A stretch of 23,602 bases of DNA, taken from GCA-002282575 sp964646525 (GTDB taxonomy: Bacteria; Pseudomonadota; Gammaproteobacteria; Thiomicrospirales; Thiomicrospiraceae). The notes beneath the pieces are model-generated. The model was not told the origin of the DNA. It saw only the letters and a list, made by a program, of their open reading frames with translations, and ran no database searches. The translations under genes and the position numbers were made by a program. The stretch is from positions 1 to 23,602 of the forward strand of contig CAZYER010000024.1 in NCBI GenBank assembly GCA_964646525.1, given 5' to 3'. Of the stretch, positions 1-7,273 are shown one piece after another; position 1 is the stretch's first letter; every line of letters begins with the position of its first letter.

Positions 1-2
1 CA

Positions 3-386
3 ATTCCGTTATCAAAGTTGACGCTGCCTTATCTAAAGTCATGGATTGAAGAGTGTCGTAGCCAAGGAGTCAACGGTACTTTTTTGTTTGGGCATATTAG
101 TAGCTCGGGCAGAATTCTAAATCTGCATGGTTTGCGGGGTGAGGCCGTTTTGATTACCTATAACGCTGTTGTATCTTTAGCGACAATTCAACATAAAACG
201 ACAGCGCACGACATGAGACGGACATTAATCACTAATTTGCTAGATCAAGAGCTTTCTCCTAGAATAGTTCAGGCGATCGCTCGACATAACAGCATAAAGA
301 CGACCTTGAGTTATGATCGTGGATGTTTAGAAAATTCCATGAAAACTGCTGTTGATGGGCTTTCAAAAATTTATACTTTTGTTTAA
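3..386 (+). CDS. Tyrosine recombinase/integrase, C-terminal part (5' end outside window)
   Basis: The reading frame is open to the left edge, so the N-terminal core-binding domain and first catalytic Arg lie outside the window. What remains is the end of a phage-integrase-type catalytic domain. Counting from the in-frame TTG at 18, the box II motif HDMRR (His64, Arg67) is followed by ARHNSIKTT (His90), where relatives usually read GH, and then the nucleophile Tyr99 in SYDRG. Such enzymes break and rejoin DNA through a 3'-phosphotyrosine at att or resolution sites. The ending looks intact, with a normal tail after the Tyr. Nothing in the window shows what it recombines: no tRNA or obvious att repeat lies beside it, and the next gene is ffh. 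It may be the edge gene of an integrated element to the left or a lone integrase. The family call is firm; the biological role is unknown. Confidence 0.85.
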   Translation: MPLSKLTLPYLKSWIEECRSQGVNGTFLFGHISSSGRILNLHGLRGEAVLITYNAVVSLATIQHKTTAHDMRRTLITNLLDQELSPRIVQAIARHNSIKTTLSYDRGCLENSMKTAVDGLSKIYTFV

Positions 387-488
387 ATTTTTTGGCTTTT
401 GGTATTGCTATCTTTATGATTTGATGCTAATTTATGCTTGTGCTCGAATGAGGAACCGTAGAGAAATTACATATCTGAATATCTCAAA

Positions 489-517
489 CAAACAACCTAG
501 CCGTAATCGCTTATAAT
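489..517 (+). promoter_or_regulatory. Candidate sigma70 promoter for ffh
   Basis: A perfect TATAAT lies at 512-517, about 35 bp before the ffh start codon. The best partner at 17-bp spacing is a poor -35 (CAAACA, 489-494), so only the -10 is convincing. The rest of the 387-551 spacer shows no gene. Confidence 0.5.
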
Positions 518-551
518 AGCAAAATTAAAGATAAGGTGAAGAGGAATTGGC

Positions 552-1904
552 ATGTTTGAGAGCCTAAGCGATCGCTTACAACGCACGTTAAAAACCATTC
601 GTGGCCAAGGTCGTTTAACTGAAGACAACATTAAAGAAGCGTTACGCGAAGTCCGTCGTGCGCTGTTAGAAGCCGACGTAGCCTTAGAAGTGATTAAAGG
701 CTTTATTGATCGTGTGCAAACGCGTGCTATCGGTCAAGAGGTTTCTTTAAGCCTTAGCCCAGGTCAAGCATTCATTAAAATTGTTAAAGATGAATTGACT
801 GCCGTTATGGGTGAAAGCAATGATGCACTCAAGCTCAATGTCGCACCGCCCGCCATTGTTCTCATGGCTGGTCTGCAAGGGGCGGGTAAAACTACTACGG
901 TTGGTAAGCTGGCGCGTTACTTAAAAGAGCGTGAAAAGAAAAAGGTGTTGGTCGTTTCAGCCGACGTTTACCGACCTGCTGCGATCAGCCAGTTAAAAAC
1001 TGTGGCTCAACAAGTAGGGGTAGGCTTTTTTCCTTCCGAAGTCAATCAACAGCCCGTCGCCATTGCGACTGCCGCTGCCGCTTTGGCTAAAAAAGAATTT
1101 TATGATGTGCTGATTGTCGATACCGCGGGTCGTTTACATATCGATGAAGCAATGATGGACGAAGCCAAAGCCATTCATGCCGCCATTAATCCGATTGAAA
1201 CCCTGTTTGTTGTCGATGCCATGACTGGGCAAGATGCCGCTCGTACGGCAAAAGCGTTTAACGAAGCTTTGCCTTTGACGGGCGTGGTGTTGACTAAAAC
1301 GGACGGTGATGCACGTGGTGGTGCGGCACTATCGGTGCGCGAATTGACGGGTAAGCCTATTAAATTTTTAGGTATTGGTGAAAAGCTAGAGGCTCTAGAG
1401 CCATTCCACCCTGAACGGATGGCCTCGCGCATTTTGGGTATGGGCGACGTGCTCAGTCTGATTGAGCAGGTTGAGCAAAAAGTCGATAAAGCTGAAGCAG
1501 AAAAACTGGCTAAAAAGCTGCAGGAAGGTAACAGTTTTACTTTTGAAGACTTTAAAGCTCAGTTACAGCAAATTCAAAAAATGGGTGGTGTTTTTTCTAT
1601 GTTGGAAAAAATGCCCGGCATGAGTGGCTTATCGCAAAAAATCGACCAGACACAAGGCGAAAAACAATTCAAGCGTATTGAAGCGATGATTGATTCGATG
1701 ACTATTAAAGAACGTCAAAATCCAGCTCTTATTAAAGGTTCACGTAAACGTCGTATTGCGATGGGTTCGGGAACCAGTGTGCAAGAACTCAATCGCATGA
1801 TGAAGCAGTTTGAAGAAATGCAAAAAATGATGAAGAGCATGAAGAAAGGCGGGATGAAAAATATGATGCGGGGTATGGCGGGTAAGCTTCCCTTTATGCG
1901 TTAA
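552..1904 (+). CDS. ffh: Signal recognition particle GTPase Ffh (SRP54)
   Basis: This is the protein part of the bacterial signal recognition particle. With 4.5S RNA it binds signal sequences emerging from the ribosome and delivers the nascent chain to FtsY at the inner membrane. At 450 aa it has the usual length and three-part layout: a helical N domain (about 1-90), a GTPase G domain (about 95-295) and a Met-rich M domain (about 320-450). Visible motifs are the P-loop GLQGAGKTT (107-115), DTAGR (190-194), TKTDGDARGG (248-257) and the RNA-binding SRKRRIAMGSG (397-407). The M domain ends in runs of Met-Met and Lys, as expected for a flexible hydrophobic signal-binding groove. The ATG at 552 has a GAAGAGG ribosome-binding site just upstream. 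Its downstream neighbours are ribosome and tRNA maturation genes, a common gammaproteobacterial arrangement. The 4.5S RNA gene is not visible here. Confidence 0.98.
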   Translation: MFESLSDRLQRTLKTIRGQGRLTEDNIKEALREVRRALLEADVALEVIKGFIDRVQTRAIGQEVSLSLSPGQAFIKIVKDELTAVMGESNDALKLNVAPPAIVLMAGLQGAGKTTTVGKLARYLKEREKKKVLVVSADVYRPAAISQLKTVAQQVGVGFFPSEVNQQPVAIATAAAALAKKEFYDVLIVDTAGRLHIDEAMMDEAKAIHAAINPIETLFVVDAMTGQDAARTAKAFNEALPLTGVVLTKTDGDARGGAALSVRELTGKPIKFLGIGEKLEALEPFHPERMASRILGMGDVLSLIEQVEQKVDKAEAEKLAKKLQEGNSFTFEDFKAQLQQIQKMGGVFSMLEKMPGMSGLSQKIDQTQGEKQFKRIEAMIDSMTIKERQNPALIKGSRKRRIAMGSGTSVQELNRMMKQFEEMQKMMKSMKKGGMKNMMRGMAGKLPFMR

Positions 1905-2063
1905 TGCGACTGCACTGACACATCGTTTTGTTGCTTCGGTGCTCGAACTGCGTCATCTAGTAGTCTAGACTCCTTGTTCTGTGCGCCTTGCGCCTCACGC
2001 TGAGCCAGTTTGTTGCGCATTAAGTGCGACTGCACTGACACATCGTTTTGTTGCTTCGGTGCT
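1905..2063 (+). repeat. Pair of exact 39-bp direct repeats, 120 bp apart
   Basis: Positions 1905-1943 and 2025-2063 are identical over 39 bp. The first copy starts on the base after the ffh stop codon. The 81 bp between them contain a perfect 10-bp palindrome (AGTCTAGACT, 1962-1971) flanked by G+C-rich stretches rich in GCGCC and TTGCG. Similarity continues weakly upstream of both copies (a GCG-TTAA-like stretch). This fills most of the 307-bp ffh-rpsP spacer; no credible ORF is present. It could be a REP-like intergenic element or a partial local duplication. Confidence 0.85.
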
Positions 2064-2090
2064 TTCTGAGTTTTGCTTTCTTGGTCTAAC

Positions 2091-2119
2091 TTGTAGCTAA
2101 TGGCGTTTTATGGGATAAT
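2091..2119 (+). promoter_or_regulatory. Candidate promoter for rpsP-rimM-trmD
   Basis: TTGTAG (2091-2096) and GATAAT (2114-2119) are 17 bp apart, and a TGG immediately before the -10 gives an extended -10 element. The start would fall near 2126, leaving a leader of about 85 nt that contains a 12-bp palindrome (CAGGAATTCCTG, 2167-2178) before the strong AAGGAG site of rpsP. Confidence 0.55.
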
Positions 2120-2211
2120 ATGCGATTCTCTTCCGACTCGGTTGAGATGGCATAAGAAATTGTCAGCAGGAATTCCTGTTGTCGCTGTTGAAATGTTACA
2201 AGGAGTGACAG

Positions 2212-2457
2212 ATGGTTGTAATCCGTCTAGCCCGTGGTGGTGCTAAGAAAAAGCCTTTTTATTCTATCGTCGTAGCGGACAGCCGCATGCGTCGCGATGG
2301 TCGTTATATTGAACGCATTGGGTTCTTTAATCCTGTTGCTCGTGGTAATGAAGTTAAACTTACTATCGACAGCGACCGTTTAAATTACTGGGTAGGTCAG
2401 GGCGCTCAGCCTTCTGATCGTGTGGTGAGTTTGGTTAAACAGTCTAAGACTGCTTAA
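2212..2457 (+). CDS. rpsP: 30S ribosomal protein S16
   Basis: A small ribosomal subunit protein that binds 16S rRNA early and helps order assembly of the 30S body. At 81 aa it is typical for the family. The N-terminus MVVIRLARGGAKKKPFYSIV, then ADSRMRRDGRYIERIGFFNP, carries the recognisable S16 signature with its basic RNA-contacting residues. The start codon has a strong AAGGAG ribosome-binding site eight bases upstream. It is the first gene of the rpsP-rimM-trmD run, and rimM begins only six bases after its stop, so the two are surely co-transcribed. Confidence 0.98.
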   Translation: MVVIRLARGGAKKKPFYSIVVADSRMRRDGRYIERIGFFNPVARGNEVKLTIDSDRLNYWVGQGAQPSDRVVSLVKQSKTA

Positions 2458-2463
2458 TTTAGC

Positions 2464-3000
2464 GTGCAAACGTTAGCAGACAATAAGATTTTAATTGGCC
2501 GTGTCAACGGTCTGTTTGGTGTTCGTGGTTGGTTAAGATTCTTTTCTTACACGCGTCCGCTGGCTAATTTAATTAGCTACAATCCGTTATGGTTGAAAAC
2601 CCCTCAAGGTTGGCAAGCATTTGAAGTGGAAAGCGCTCAAGCTTACGCTGATGGTCGCTTGGTGGCTAAGTTTAAAGGGGTTGATGAGCGCGAAGCTGCG
2701 CGAGTGTTAATGGGGTGTGATGTCGCTATTGTGCCTGAACAACTACCTAAAGAGGATCCAACGGATTTTTACTGGGTTGACCTTATTGGTTGTACGGTAG
2801 AAACCTTGTCGGGTGAGATTTTAGGGGTGGTGAAGGAAATGATGGAAACCGGTGCTCATGATGTGATGCGCGTGCGTCAGGGAAAAAATGATGAGTTGAT
2901 TCCCTTTGTGTTGGAACGTGTGATTAAACACGTCGATATAACACAAAAACGCATCGTTATTGATTGGGAAACGGGTTACTTTAACGAAACTAATGCTTAA
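2464..3000 (+). CDS. rimM: Ribosome maturation factor RimM
   Basis: RimM binds S19 in the 30S head and helps mature the 3' domain of 16S rRNA. This 178-aa protein has the usual two-part structure: an N-terminal beta-barrel (about 8-92, with IGRVNGLFGVRGWLR at the start) and a C-terminal PRC-barrel (about 100-172, with DFYWVDLIGC and the TGAHDV...ELIPFV pattern). The start is GTG at 2464, six bases after the rpsP stop. No strong ribosome-binding site is visible, so translation is probably coupled to rpsP. Its end overlaps the trmD start by eight bases. Placement between rpsP and trmD is the classical order. Confidence 0.96.
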   Translation: MQTLADNKILIGRVNGLFGVRGWLRFFSYTRPLANLISYNPLWLKTPQGWQAFEVESAQAYADGRLVAKFKGVDEREAARVLMGCDVAIVPEQLPKEDPTDFYWVDLIGCTVETLSGEILGVVKEMMETGAHDVMRVRQGKNDELIPFVLERVIKHVDITQKRIVIDWETGYFNETNA

Positions 3001-3748
3001 TTTTCATGTTATCAGCCTGTTTCCTGAATTGTTTTCGGCAGTTAGGGATTCTGGTGTAACAGGAAGAGCACATCAAAAAGGGCTTTGGGCTTGCTATTGT
3101 GTCAATCCTAGAGATCATGTTCATGATGTGCACAATACTGTTGATGATCGTCCATTTGGTGGTGGTCCTGGTATGGTGATGATGTACCAACCGTTGAAGG
3201 ATTCACTTTTGCAAATAAGATCTTCAATAGAGGATTCTGCAAGCGTTAAGGTCATTTATTTATCGCCGCAAGGTAGCCCCTTAACCCAAGCAAAAGTTGC
3301 GGAGCTTGCACAATGGCAGCATTTGGTGTTGTTGTGTGGTCGTTATGAAGGGGTCGATGAGCGTTTTATAGAAGCGCACGTCGACGAAGAGATTGCTGTT
3401 GGAGACTTTGTGGTTTCTGGTGGTGAGCTTCCAGCAATGATGTTGATGGATGCTATAGTGCGTTTATTGCCAGGTGCTTTAGGGCATCAGACGTCGGCAG
3501 TGGAGGATTCGTTTAGTGATGGCTTGCTTGATTGTCCTCACTATACACGTCCAGCCGTGATTGATGGTATGGCTGTTCCAGCAGTGCTTCAATCGGGTAA
3601 CCACGCTGAAATTGCAAAATGGCGACGACAACAGAAATTGCGACGCACCGCGTTACGACGCCCTGACTTGCTGGCTCGGCAAGCGCTGACGAAAGCCGAA
3701 CAGGATTGGTTAACCGAACAAGGTTTGGTTGACTTAAAAACAGAATAA
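2993..3748 (+). CDS. trmD: tRNA (guanine-N1-)-methyltransferase TrmD
   Basis: TrmD uses S-adenosylmethionine to methylate N1 of G37 next to the anticodon of tRNAs that read CUN, CCN and CGG codons, which prevents +1 frameshifting. The frame is open further upstream, but the ATG at 2993 is preferred: it gives 251 aa, and the family N-terminus (here LNFHVISLFPELF) follows at once. Family motifs include GVTGRA, TVDDRPFGGGPGM, YLSPQG (about 89-94), LCGRYEGVDER (about 114-124) and VSGGELPA (about 141-148), which form the trefoil-knot SAM site. EDSFSDGLLDCPHYTRP (about 171-187) carries the catalytic acidic residue. It overlaps rimM by eight bases with no clear ribosome-binding site, pointing to translational coupling. 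Confidence 0.97.
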   Translation: MLNFHVISLFPELFSAVRDSGVTGRAHQKGLWACYCVNPRDHVHDVHNTVDDRPFGGGPGMVMMYQPLKDSLLQIRSSIEDSASVKVIYLSPQGSPLTQAKVAELAQWQHLVLLCGRYEGVDERFIEAHVDEEIAVGDFVVSGGELPAMMLMDAIVRLLPGALGHQTSAVEDSFSDGLLDCPHYTRPAVIDGMAVPAVLQSGNHAEIAKWRRQQKLRRTALRRPDLLARQALTKAEQDWLTEQGLVDLKTE

Positions 3749-3756
3749 ATTGAAAT

Positions 3757-3785
3757 TTGTTGCTTGCTGTAAAACCAAGTATAAT
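3757..3785 (+). promoter_or_regulatory. Candidate sigma70 promoter for rplS
   Basis: TTGTTG (3757-3762) and a perfect TATAAT (3780-3785) are spaced by 17 bp, starting 8 bp after the trmD stop. Transcription would begin near 3792. This suggests rplS is transcribed independently of the upstream rpsP-rimM-trmD genes, or in addition to them. Confidence 0.65.
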
Positions 3786-3797
3786 TTAATGATTAAA

Positions 3798-3812
3798 CCG
3801 CATGAGATGCGG
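3798..3812 (+). promoter_or_regulatory. Leader hairpin upstream of rplS
   Basis: CCGCAT and ATGCGG pair perfectly around a GAG loop. The hairpin would start a few nucleotides from the predicted 5' end of the transcript and end eight bases before the GAGGTGAT ribosome-binding region. It may stabilise the mRNA or act as an L19 autoregulatory target; the sequence does not decide. Confidence 0.5.
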
Positions 3813-3830
3813 CTGATTTGAGGTGATAAA

Positions 3831-4178
3831 ATGATTAACCCAAAGATTCAAGCTCTGGAAACTGCCCAGCTGAAGAATGATGTTCCTGCTTTTGGTCCTG
3901 GCGACACGGTAAGTGTTCAGGTTAAAGTGGTGGAAGGTTCGCGTGAGCGTCTGCAAACATTTGAAGGTGTTGTGATTGCGAAACGTAACCGTGGTTTAAA
4001 CTCAGCTTTCACAGTGCGCAAAATTTCGCACGGTGTCGGTGTTGAGCGTGTGTTCCAAACACACAGCCCAATCGTTGCGAGCATTGCTGTGGTGCGTCGT
4101 GGTGATGTGCGTCGTGCTAAGTTGTACTACCTACGTAACCTACGTGGTAAAGCAGCGCGTATCCGCGAGAAAGTCTAA
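3831..4178 (+). CDS. rplS: 50S ribosomal protein L19
   Basis: L19 sits at the 30S-50S interface of the large subunit and contributes to an intersubunit bridge. The 115 aa match the E. coli length. The sequence shows the FGPGDTVSVQVKVVEGSRER core, the FEGVVIAKRNRGLNSAFTVRKIS stretch and the basic C-terminal tail KLYYLRNLRGKAARIREKV typical of the family. The ATG has GAGGTGAT just upstream. A promoter and a leader hairpin lie between trmD and this gene, and a strong intrinsic terminator follows, so rplS forms the end of the unit and can probably be transcribed as a single gene. Confidence 0.98.
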   Translation: MINPKIQALETAQLKNDVPAFGPGDTVSVQVKVVEGSRERLQTFEGVVIAKRNRGLNSAFTVRKISHGVGVERVFQTHSPIVASIAVVRRGDVRRAKLYYLRNLRGKAARIREKV

Positions 4179-4200
4179 TCTGTTGGTTCAGAGAGATCAG

Positions 4201-4227
4201 AAAAGCGCCAGTTTTGGCGCTTTTTTG
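4201..4227 (+). terminator. Intrinsic terminator after rplS
   Basis: A perfect 10-bp stem (AAAAGCGCCA, 4201-4210, with TGGCGCTTTT, 4215-4224) closes a GTTT loop and runs into a six-T tract (4221-4226). It ends the rpsP-rimM-trmD-rplS unit. Confidence 0.93.
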
Positions 4228-4257
4228 TTATAAAAAATAATTTTTGAGGGTTATGAT

Positions 4258-4977
4258 ATGCGGTTAGCTTTATGGGGATTTTTGGCATTCTTGTTATCTG
4301 GTTCAGTGTTTGCCAATTCGCTAGATGAAATTAAACAACGTCTCGTTAAACAAATTCCTGAGTTGTCGGATGCTAAGGTCAGTGCAACGCCCGTTGCAGG
4401 TTTGTATGCAGTACAGCAAGGTGCTTTTGTGTTTTACACTTCGGCGGACGCCAATTACGTGTTGCGAGGTGATTTGTTGAGCTTGTCAGACCAGCGCAAT
4501 CTAACGGAAGAAGCCCAGCAATCGTTTCGTGTTTCTTTGTTGAAGCGTTTGTCGGAAAAAGACACCATTAATTTTTCACCAGAAAAATCGAAAGCCAGTC
4601 ACAGCATTACGGTTTTTACGGATGTAGACTGTCCTTACTGCCATCAGTTGCATCAAATGGTACCAAAATTGTTAGACGCTGGCATTGCGGTGCGTTACGT
4701 GATGTATCCGCGTGCTGGTATTGATTCACCCAGCTATCAGAAAACGGTGCATGCTTGGTGCCAGCGTGCTAATAAAATCGAGCTAGACCAGTTAATGAAA
4801 GGCGGTGCTGCACCAGCTAAGTTAACCAATTGTACTCATCCGATTAAGCAGCAATTTGAGTTGGCTAATGAGTTGGGGCTACAAGGTACACCCAGTATTA
4901 TTTTAGCAGATGGTCGCTTGATTCCGGGGCTTGCGCCATTCGAAGAGTTGGTTCGTGTGGTCAAAGCAGGTAAATAA
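4258..4977 (+). CDS. dsbC: Periplasmic thiol:disulfide interchange protein, DsbC type
   Basis: A disulfide isomerase that reshuffles wrong disulfides in exported proteins and is kept reduced by DsbD in relatives. The 239-aa precursor has a Sec signal peptide with cleavage likely after Ala19 (VFA-NS). A short N-terminal dimerisation domain (about 20-80) and a linker helix follow, then a thioredoxin-fold domain. The active site is CPYC (125-128) in FTDVDCPYCHQLH, and the cis-Pro is Pro212 in QGTPSIIL. Cys168 and Cys192 probably form the second, structural disulfide known in DsbC. CPYC differs by one residue from the CGYC of E. coli DsbC, but the N-terminal DsbC domain argues against a DsbA. A TTTGAGGG ribosome-binding site precedes the start. 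The gene stands alone between the rplS terminator and tRNA-Leu. Confidence 0.92.
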   Translation: MRLALWGFLAFLLSGSVFANSLDEIKQRLVKQIPELSDAKVSATPVAGLYAVQQGAFVFYTSADANYVLRGDLLSLSDQRNLTEEAQQSFRVSLLKRLSEKDTINFSPEKSKASHSITVFTDVDCPYCHQLHQMVPKLLDAGIAVRYVMYPRAGIDSPSYQKTVHAWCQRANKIELDQLMKGGAAPAKLTNCTHPIKQQFELANELGLQGTPSIILADGRLIPGLAPFEELVRVVKAGK

Positions 4978-4986
4978 GTGAATTTG

Positions 4987-5013
4987 TGCAGCCTGTAATC
5001 GATGCAGGTTGCA
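4987..5013 (+). other. Inverted repeat overlapping the tRNA-Leu -35 region
   Basis: TGCAGCCTG (4987-4995) pairs with CAGGTTGCA (5005-5013) through nine base pairs including one G-T, around a 9-nt loop. It begins nine bases after the dsbC stop, and its right arm overlaps the -35 of the tRNA promoter. There is no T-tract, so it is a weak terminator candidate at best. It could end or stabilise dsbC mRNA or bind a protein. Confidence 0.5.
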
Positions 5014-5036
5014 ATTCTTAGTCTACAGAGTATAAT
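5009..5036 (+). promoter_or_regulatory. Promoter for tRNA-Leu
   Basis: TTGCAA (5009-5014) and a perfect TATAAT (5031-5036) are 16 bp apart. Transcription would begin near 5043, only a few bases before the mature tRNA 5' end. Confidence 0.75.
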
Positions 5037-5048
5037 CTAGCCTTCTTT

Positions 5049-5133
<85 letters not shown>

Positions 5134-5267
5134 ATCGTCGTGTTTTTTCATTATCCTCCTTCATCCCCATCAAACTTGACTTTAGTGCATGAATGGGCGA
5201 AAATCTCACCCAATAAGCTGTTTTATTAGCCATCGTCAAATTGCTTTTTTACTTTCACAATAAGTGT

Positions 5268-5299
5268 TTGAAATGGTTGGCGATGTTTGGCTAATCGCC
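5268..5299 (+). promoter_or_regulatory. Possible tig promoter and leader hairpin
   Basis: TTGAAA (5268-5273) and GCTAAT (5290-5295) at 16-bp spacing are the best promoter pair I find before tig. They overlap an inverted repeat, GGCGAT (5279-5284) with ATCGCC (5294-5299) around a 9-nt loop. The rest of the 203-bp spacer after tRNA-Leu shows no gene. The promoter call is weak. Confidence 0.3.
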
Positions 5300-5336
5300 G
5301 CATTCTATTTAAGTTAAATTTATCATTGGGGATTTC

Positions 5337-6629
5337 ATGCAAGTTTCAATCCAACGTCCAACTGAAGGACTAGAGCACGTTATTACTGTTTCTGTTGGTA
5401 GCGAAGGTATGACAAGCGCTGTTGAACAACGCTTGAAAGAGATTCAAAAAACCGTTCGTATGGATGGTTTCCGTCCAGGTAAAGTACCGATGAACATGGT
5501 GCGTGCGCGTCACTTGCAACAGGTACGTGCTGAAGCCCTTGAAAATTTACTCTACGACACCTTCTTTAAAGCGGCAGATCAAGAACAAGTTCGCGTTGCA
5601 GGTATTTTAGGTTTCGAAGAAGTTTCAGCTAATGAAGGTGAAGATATTCGTTTCGTAACCCGTTTTGAAAGCTACCCAAGCATTGCTATGCCCGATTTTA
5701 CTGCAGTGAGCGTTGAAAAAGTCACGGCAGACATTAAAGACAGTGATGTGGACGATATGATCCAACGCCTACGTGAAATGCGTAAAACCTTTGTTGTTGC
5801 AGATAAAGCAGCAGCTAATGGTGATATGGTTAACTTAGATTTCTCTGGCAGCATTGACGGTGTTAAATTCGATGGTGGTAGTGCAGAAAATGTACCATTA
5901 GTACTTGGTTCTGGTCGTATGATTCCCGGTTTCGAAGATGGTATTTTGGGTATGAAAGCTGGCGAGCAAAAAGTGATTGATGTGACCTTCCCAGAAGGCT
6001 ATCAAGCAACGCATTTAGCAGGCAAAACCGCTCAGTTCGATATTAAAGTGAATTCGGTACAAGAAACTCAACTGCCAGAAGTCGATGAAGCCTTCATTAA
6101 AACGTTTGGTGTTGATGCTGGTACCGTTGAAGCCTTCCGTGAAGACGTTAAGAAAAATTTGTCTCGTCAAGTGAACTTATCACTGATTAAACAGAATAAA
6201 GACAATGTAATGCACGCATTGTTGGCGGCAGCAAACTTTGACACGCCTAAAACATTGGTGGAACGTGAATTGCGTGCCATGATGGAAGCGATGACTAAGC
6301 GTATGCGCGAACAAAATATGCCAGCAAATGACTTAAATCCAGATAACTACCGCGAAGAAGCAACAAAACGCGTTTCTTTAGGGTTGTTATTGGGTGAAGT
6401 GGTTCGTGCTAATGAGTTGAAAGCTGACGAAGCGACAGTGCGTGAAATCTTGGCGATTGAAGCAGACAGCTATGACAATCCGGAACAATTTATTGAGTGG
6501 TATTTGGCTGACCAAAACCGTCGCTCTGAAGTTGAAGCCATCGCTATTGAAAATGCCGTGGTTGATTTGGTGATGAGCAAAGCAAAAGTGACCGAAGTTA
6601 GCAAGCCTTTGGCTGAGTTAGCGGGTTAA
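5337..6629 (+). CDS. tig: Trigger factor, ribosome-bound chaperone and prolyl isomerase
   Basis: Trigger factor docks on L23 at the peptide exit tunnel and shields nascent chains. At 430 aa it is close to the 432 of E. coli. Domains in order: N-terminal ribosome-binding domain (about 1-115) with the signature GFRPGKVP (44-51), an FKBP-type prolyl isomerase domain (about 155-242, with VNLDFSGSIDGVKFDGG and MIPGFEDGILGM), and the helical C-terminal substrate cradle (about 245-430). The ATG at 5337 follows a TTGGGGATT ribosome-binding region. clpP starts three bases after the stop, so tig-clpP-clpX form one transcription unit linking folding of new chains to degradation. This order is conserved in many proteobacteria. 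Confidence 0.98.
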   Translation: MQVSIQRPTEGLEHVITVSVGSEGMTSAVEQRLKEIQKTVRMDGFRPGKVPMNMVRARHLQQVRAEALENLLYDTFFKAADQEQVRVAGILGFEEVSANEGEDIRFVTRFESYPSIAMPDFTAVSVEKVTADIKDSDVDDMIQRLREMRKTFVVADKAAANGDMVNLDFSGSIDGVKFDGGSAENVPLVLGSGRMIPGFEDGILGMKAGEQKVIDVTFPEGYQATHLAGKTAQFDIKVNSVQETQLPEVDEAFIKTFGVDAGTVEAFREDVKKNLSRQVNLSLIKQNKDNVMHALLAAANFDTPKTLVERELRAMMEAMTKRMREQNMPANDLNPDNYREEATKRVSLGLLLGEVVRANELKADEATVREILAIEADSYDNPEQFIEWYLADQNRRSEVEAIAIENAVVDLVMSKAKVTEVSKPLAELAG

Positions 6630-6632
6630 TTC

Positions 6633-7259
6633 ATGATCAGTCCAATGATGGGGGCAATGCCCCCAGCGGTTGATATGCTCGTACCTATGGTGGTCGAGCA
6701 GTCTGGTCGTGGTGAGCGCTCTTACGACATCTATTCGCGCCTGCTTAAAGAGCGTGTTATTTTCTTAACGGGTCAAGTCGAAGAAAATATGGCAAGTTTG
6801 ATTGTGGCGCAAATGTTGTTTTTGGAAGCAGAAAATCCTAAACAGGACATTTACCTATATATCAACTCACCTGGTGGTGTGGTAACGGCAGGTATGTCGA
6901 TTTTCGATACCATGAACTTCATTAAGCCCGATGTGAGCACCATCTGTATGGGACAAGCGGCCAGTATGGGTGCTTTCCTGTTGGGTGCAGGCGCTAAGGG
7001 TAAGCGTTTTGCTTTACCCAATGCGCGTATTATGATTCACCAACCATTAGGCGGCTTCCGTGGTCAGGCGAGTGATATCGAAATTCATGCGCGTGAAATC
7101 CTGCGTTTGAAAGATAGTCTGAATCAACACATGGCGAACTTCACAGGGCAATTGGTTGATAAAATTGCTAATGATACCGATCGTGATAATTTTATGAGTA
7201 GCGAAGAAGCGCGAGACTATGGTCTTATTGATGCTGTGTTAACACATCGTCCAGAATAA
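6633..7259 (+). CDS. clpP: ATP-dependent Clp protease proteolytic subunit ClpP
   Basis: The 14-mer serine peptidase barrel that degrades proteins unfolded and fed in by ClpX or ClpA. The 208-aa sequence shows the full catalytic triad: Ser111 in GQAASMGAF, His136 in MIHQPLGG and Asp185 in DTDRDNF, at the positions I recall for the E. coli precursor. The oxyanion-region INSPGG is at 78-82. The first dozen residues (MISPMMGAMPPAV) are probably a propeptide removed by self-cleavage. The start codon lies three bases after the tig stop with no strong ribosome-binding site. An internal ATG a few codons later is possible, but the upstream one gives the family length. clpX follows 14 bases downstream. 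Confidence 0.98.
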   Translation: MISPMMGAMPPAVDMLVPMVVEQSGRGERSYDIYSRLLKERVIFLTGQVEENMASLIVAQMLFLEAENPKQDIYLYINSPGGVVTAGMSIFDTMNFIKPDVSTICMGQAASMGAFLLGAGAKGKRFALPNARIMIHQPLGGFRGQASDIEIHAREILRLKDSLNQHMANFTGQLVDKIANDTDRDNFMSSEEARDYGLIDAVLTHRPE

Positions 7260-7273
7260 TTGCGGAATTAAGC

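Noticed and set aside
273..575. Two GCGATCGC octamers (273-280 and 568-575), reminiscent of the cyanobacterial HIP1 motif
   Set aside because: Only two copies seen in the whole window, and all gene content points to gammaproteobacteria. Not enriched enough to mean anything.
1905..2063. CRISPR-like arrangement of two 39-bp repeats
   Set aside because: Only two copies, an 81-bp interval, no further repeats and no cas genes nearby. Better described as a direct repeat pair.
2960..2992. Longer trmD start at 2960
   Set aside because: It would add 11 residues inside rimM that lie before the family N-terminus; the ATG at 2993 matches the family length.
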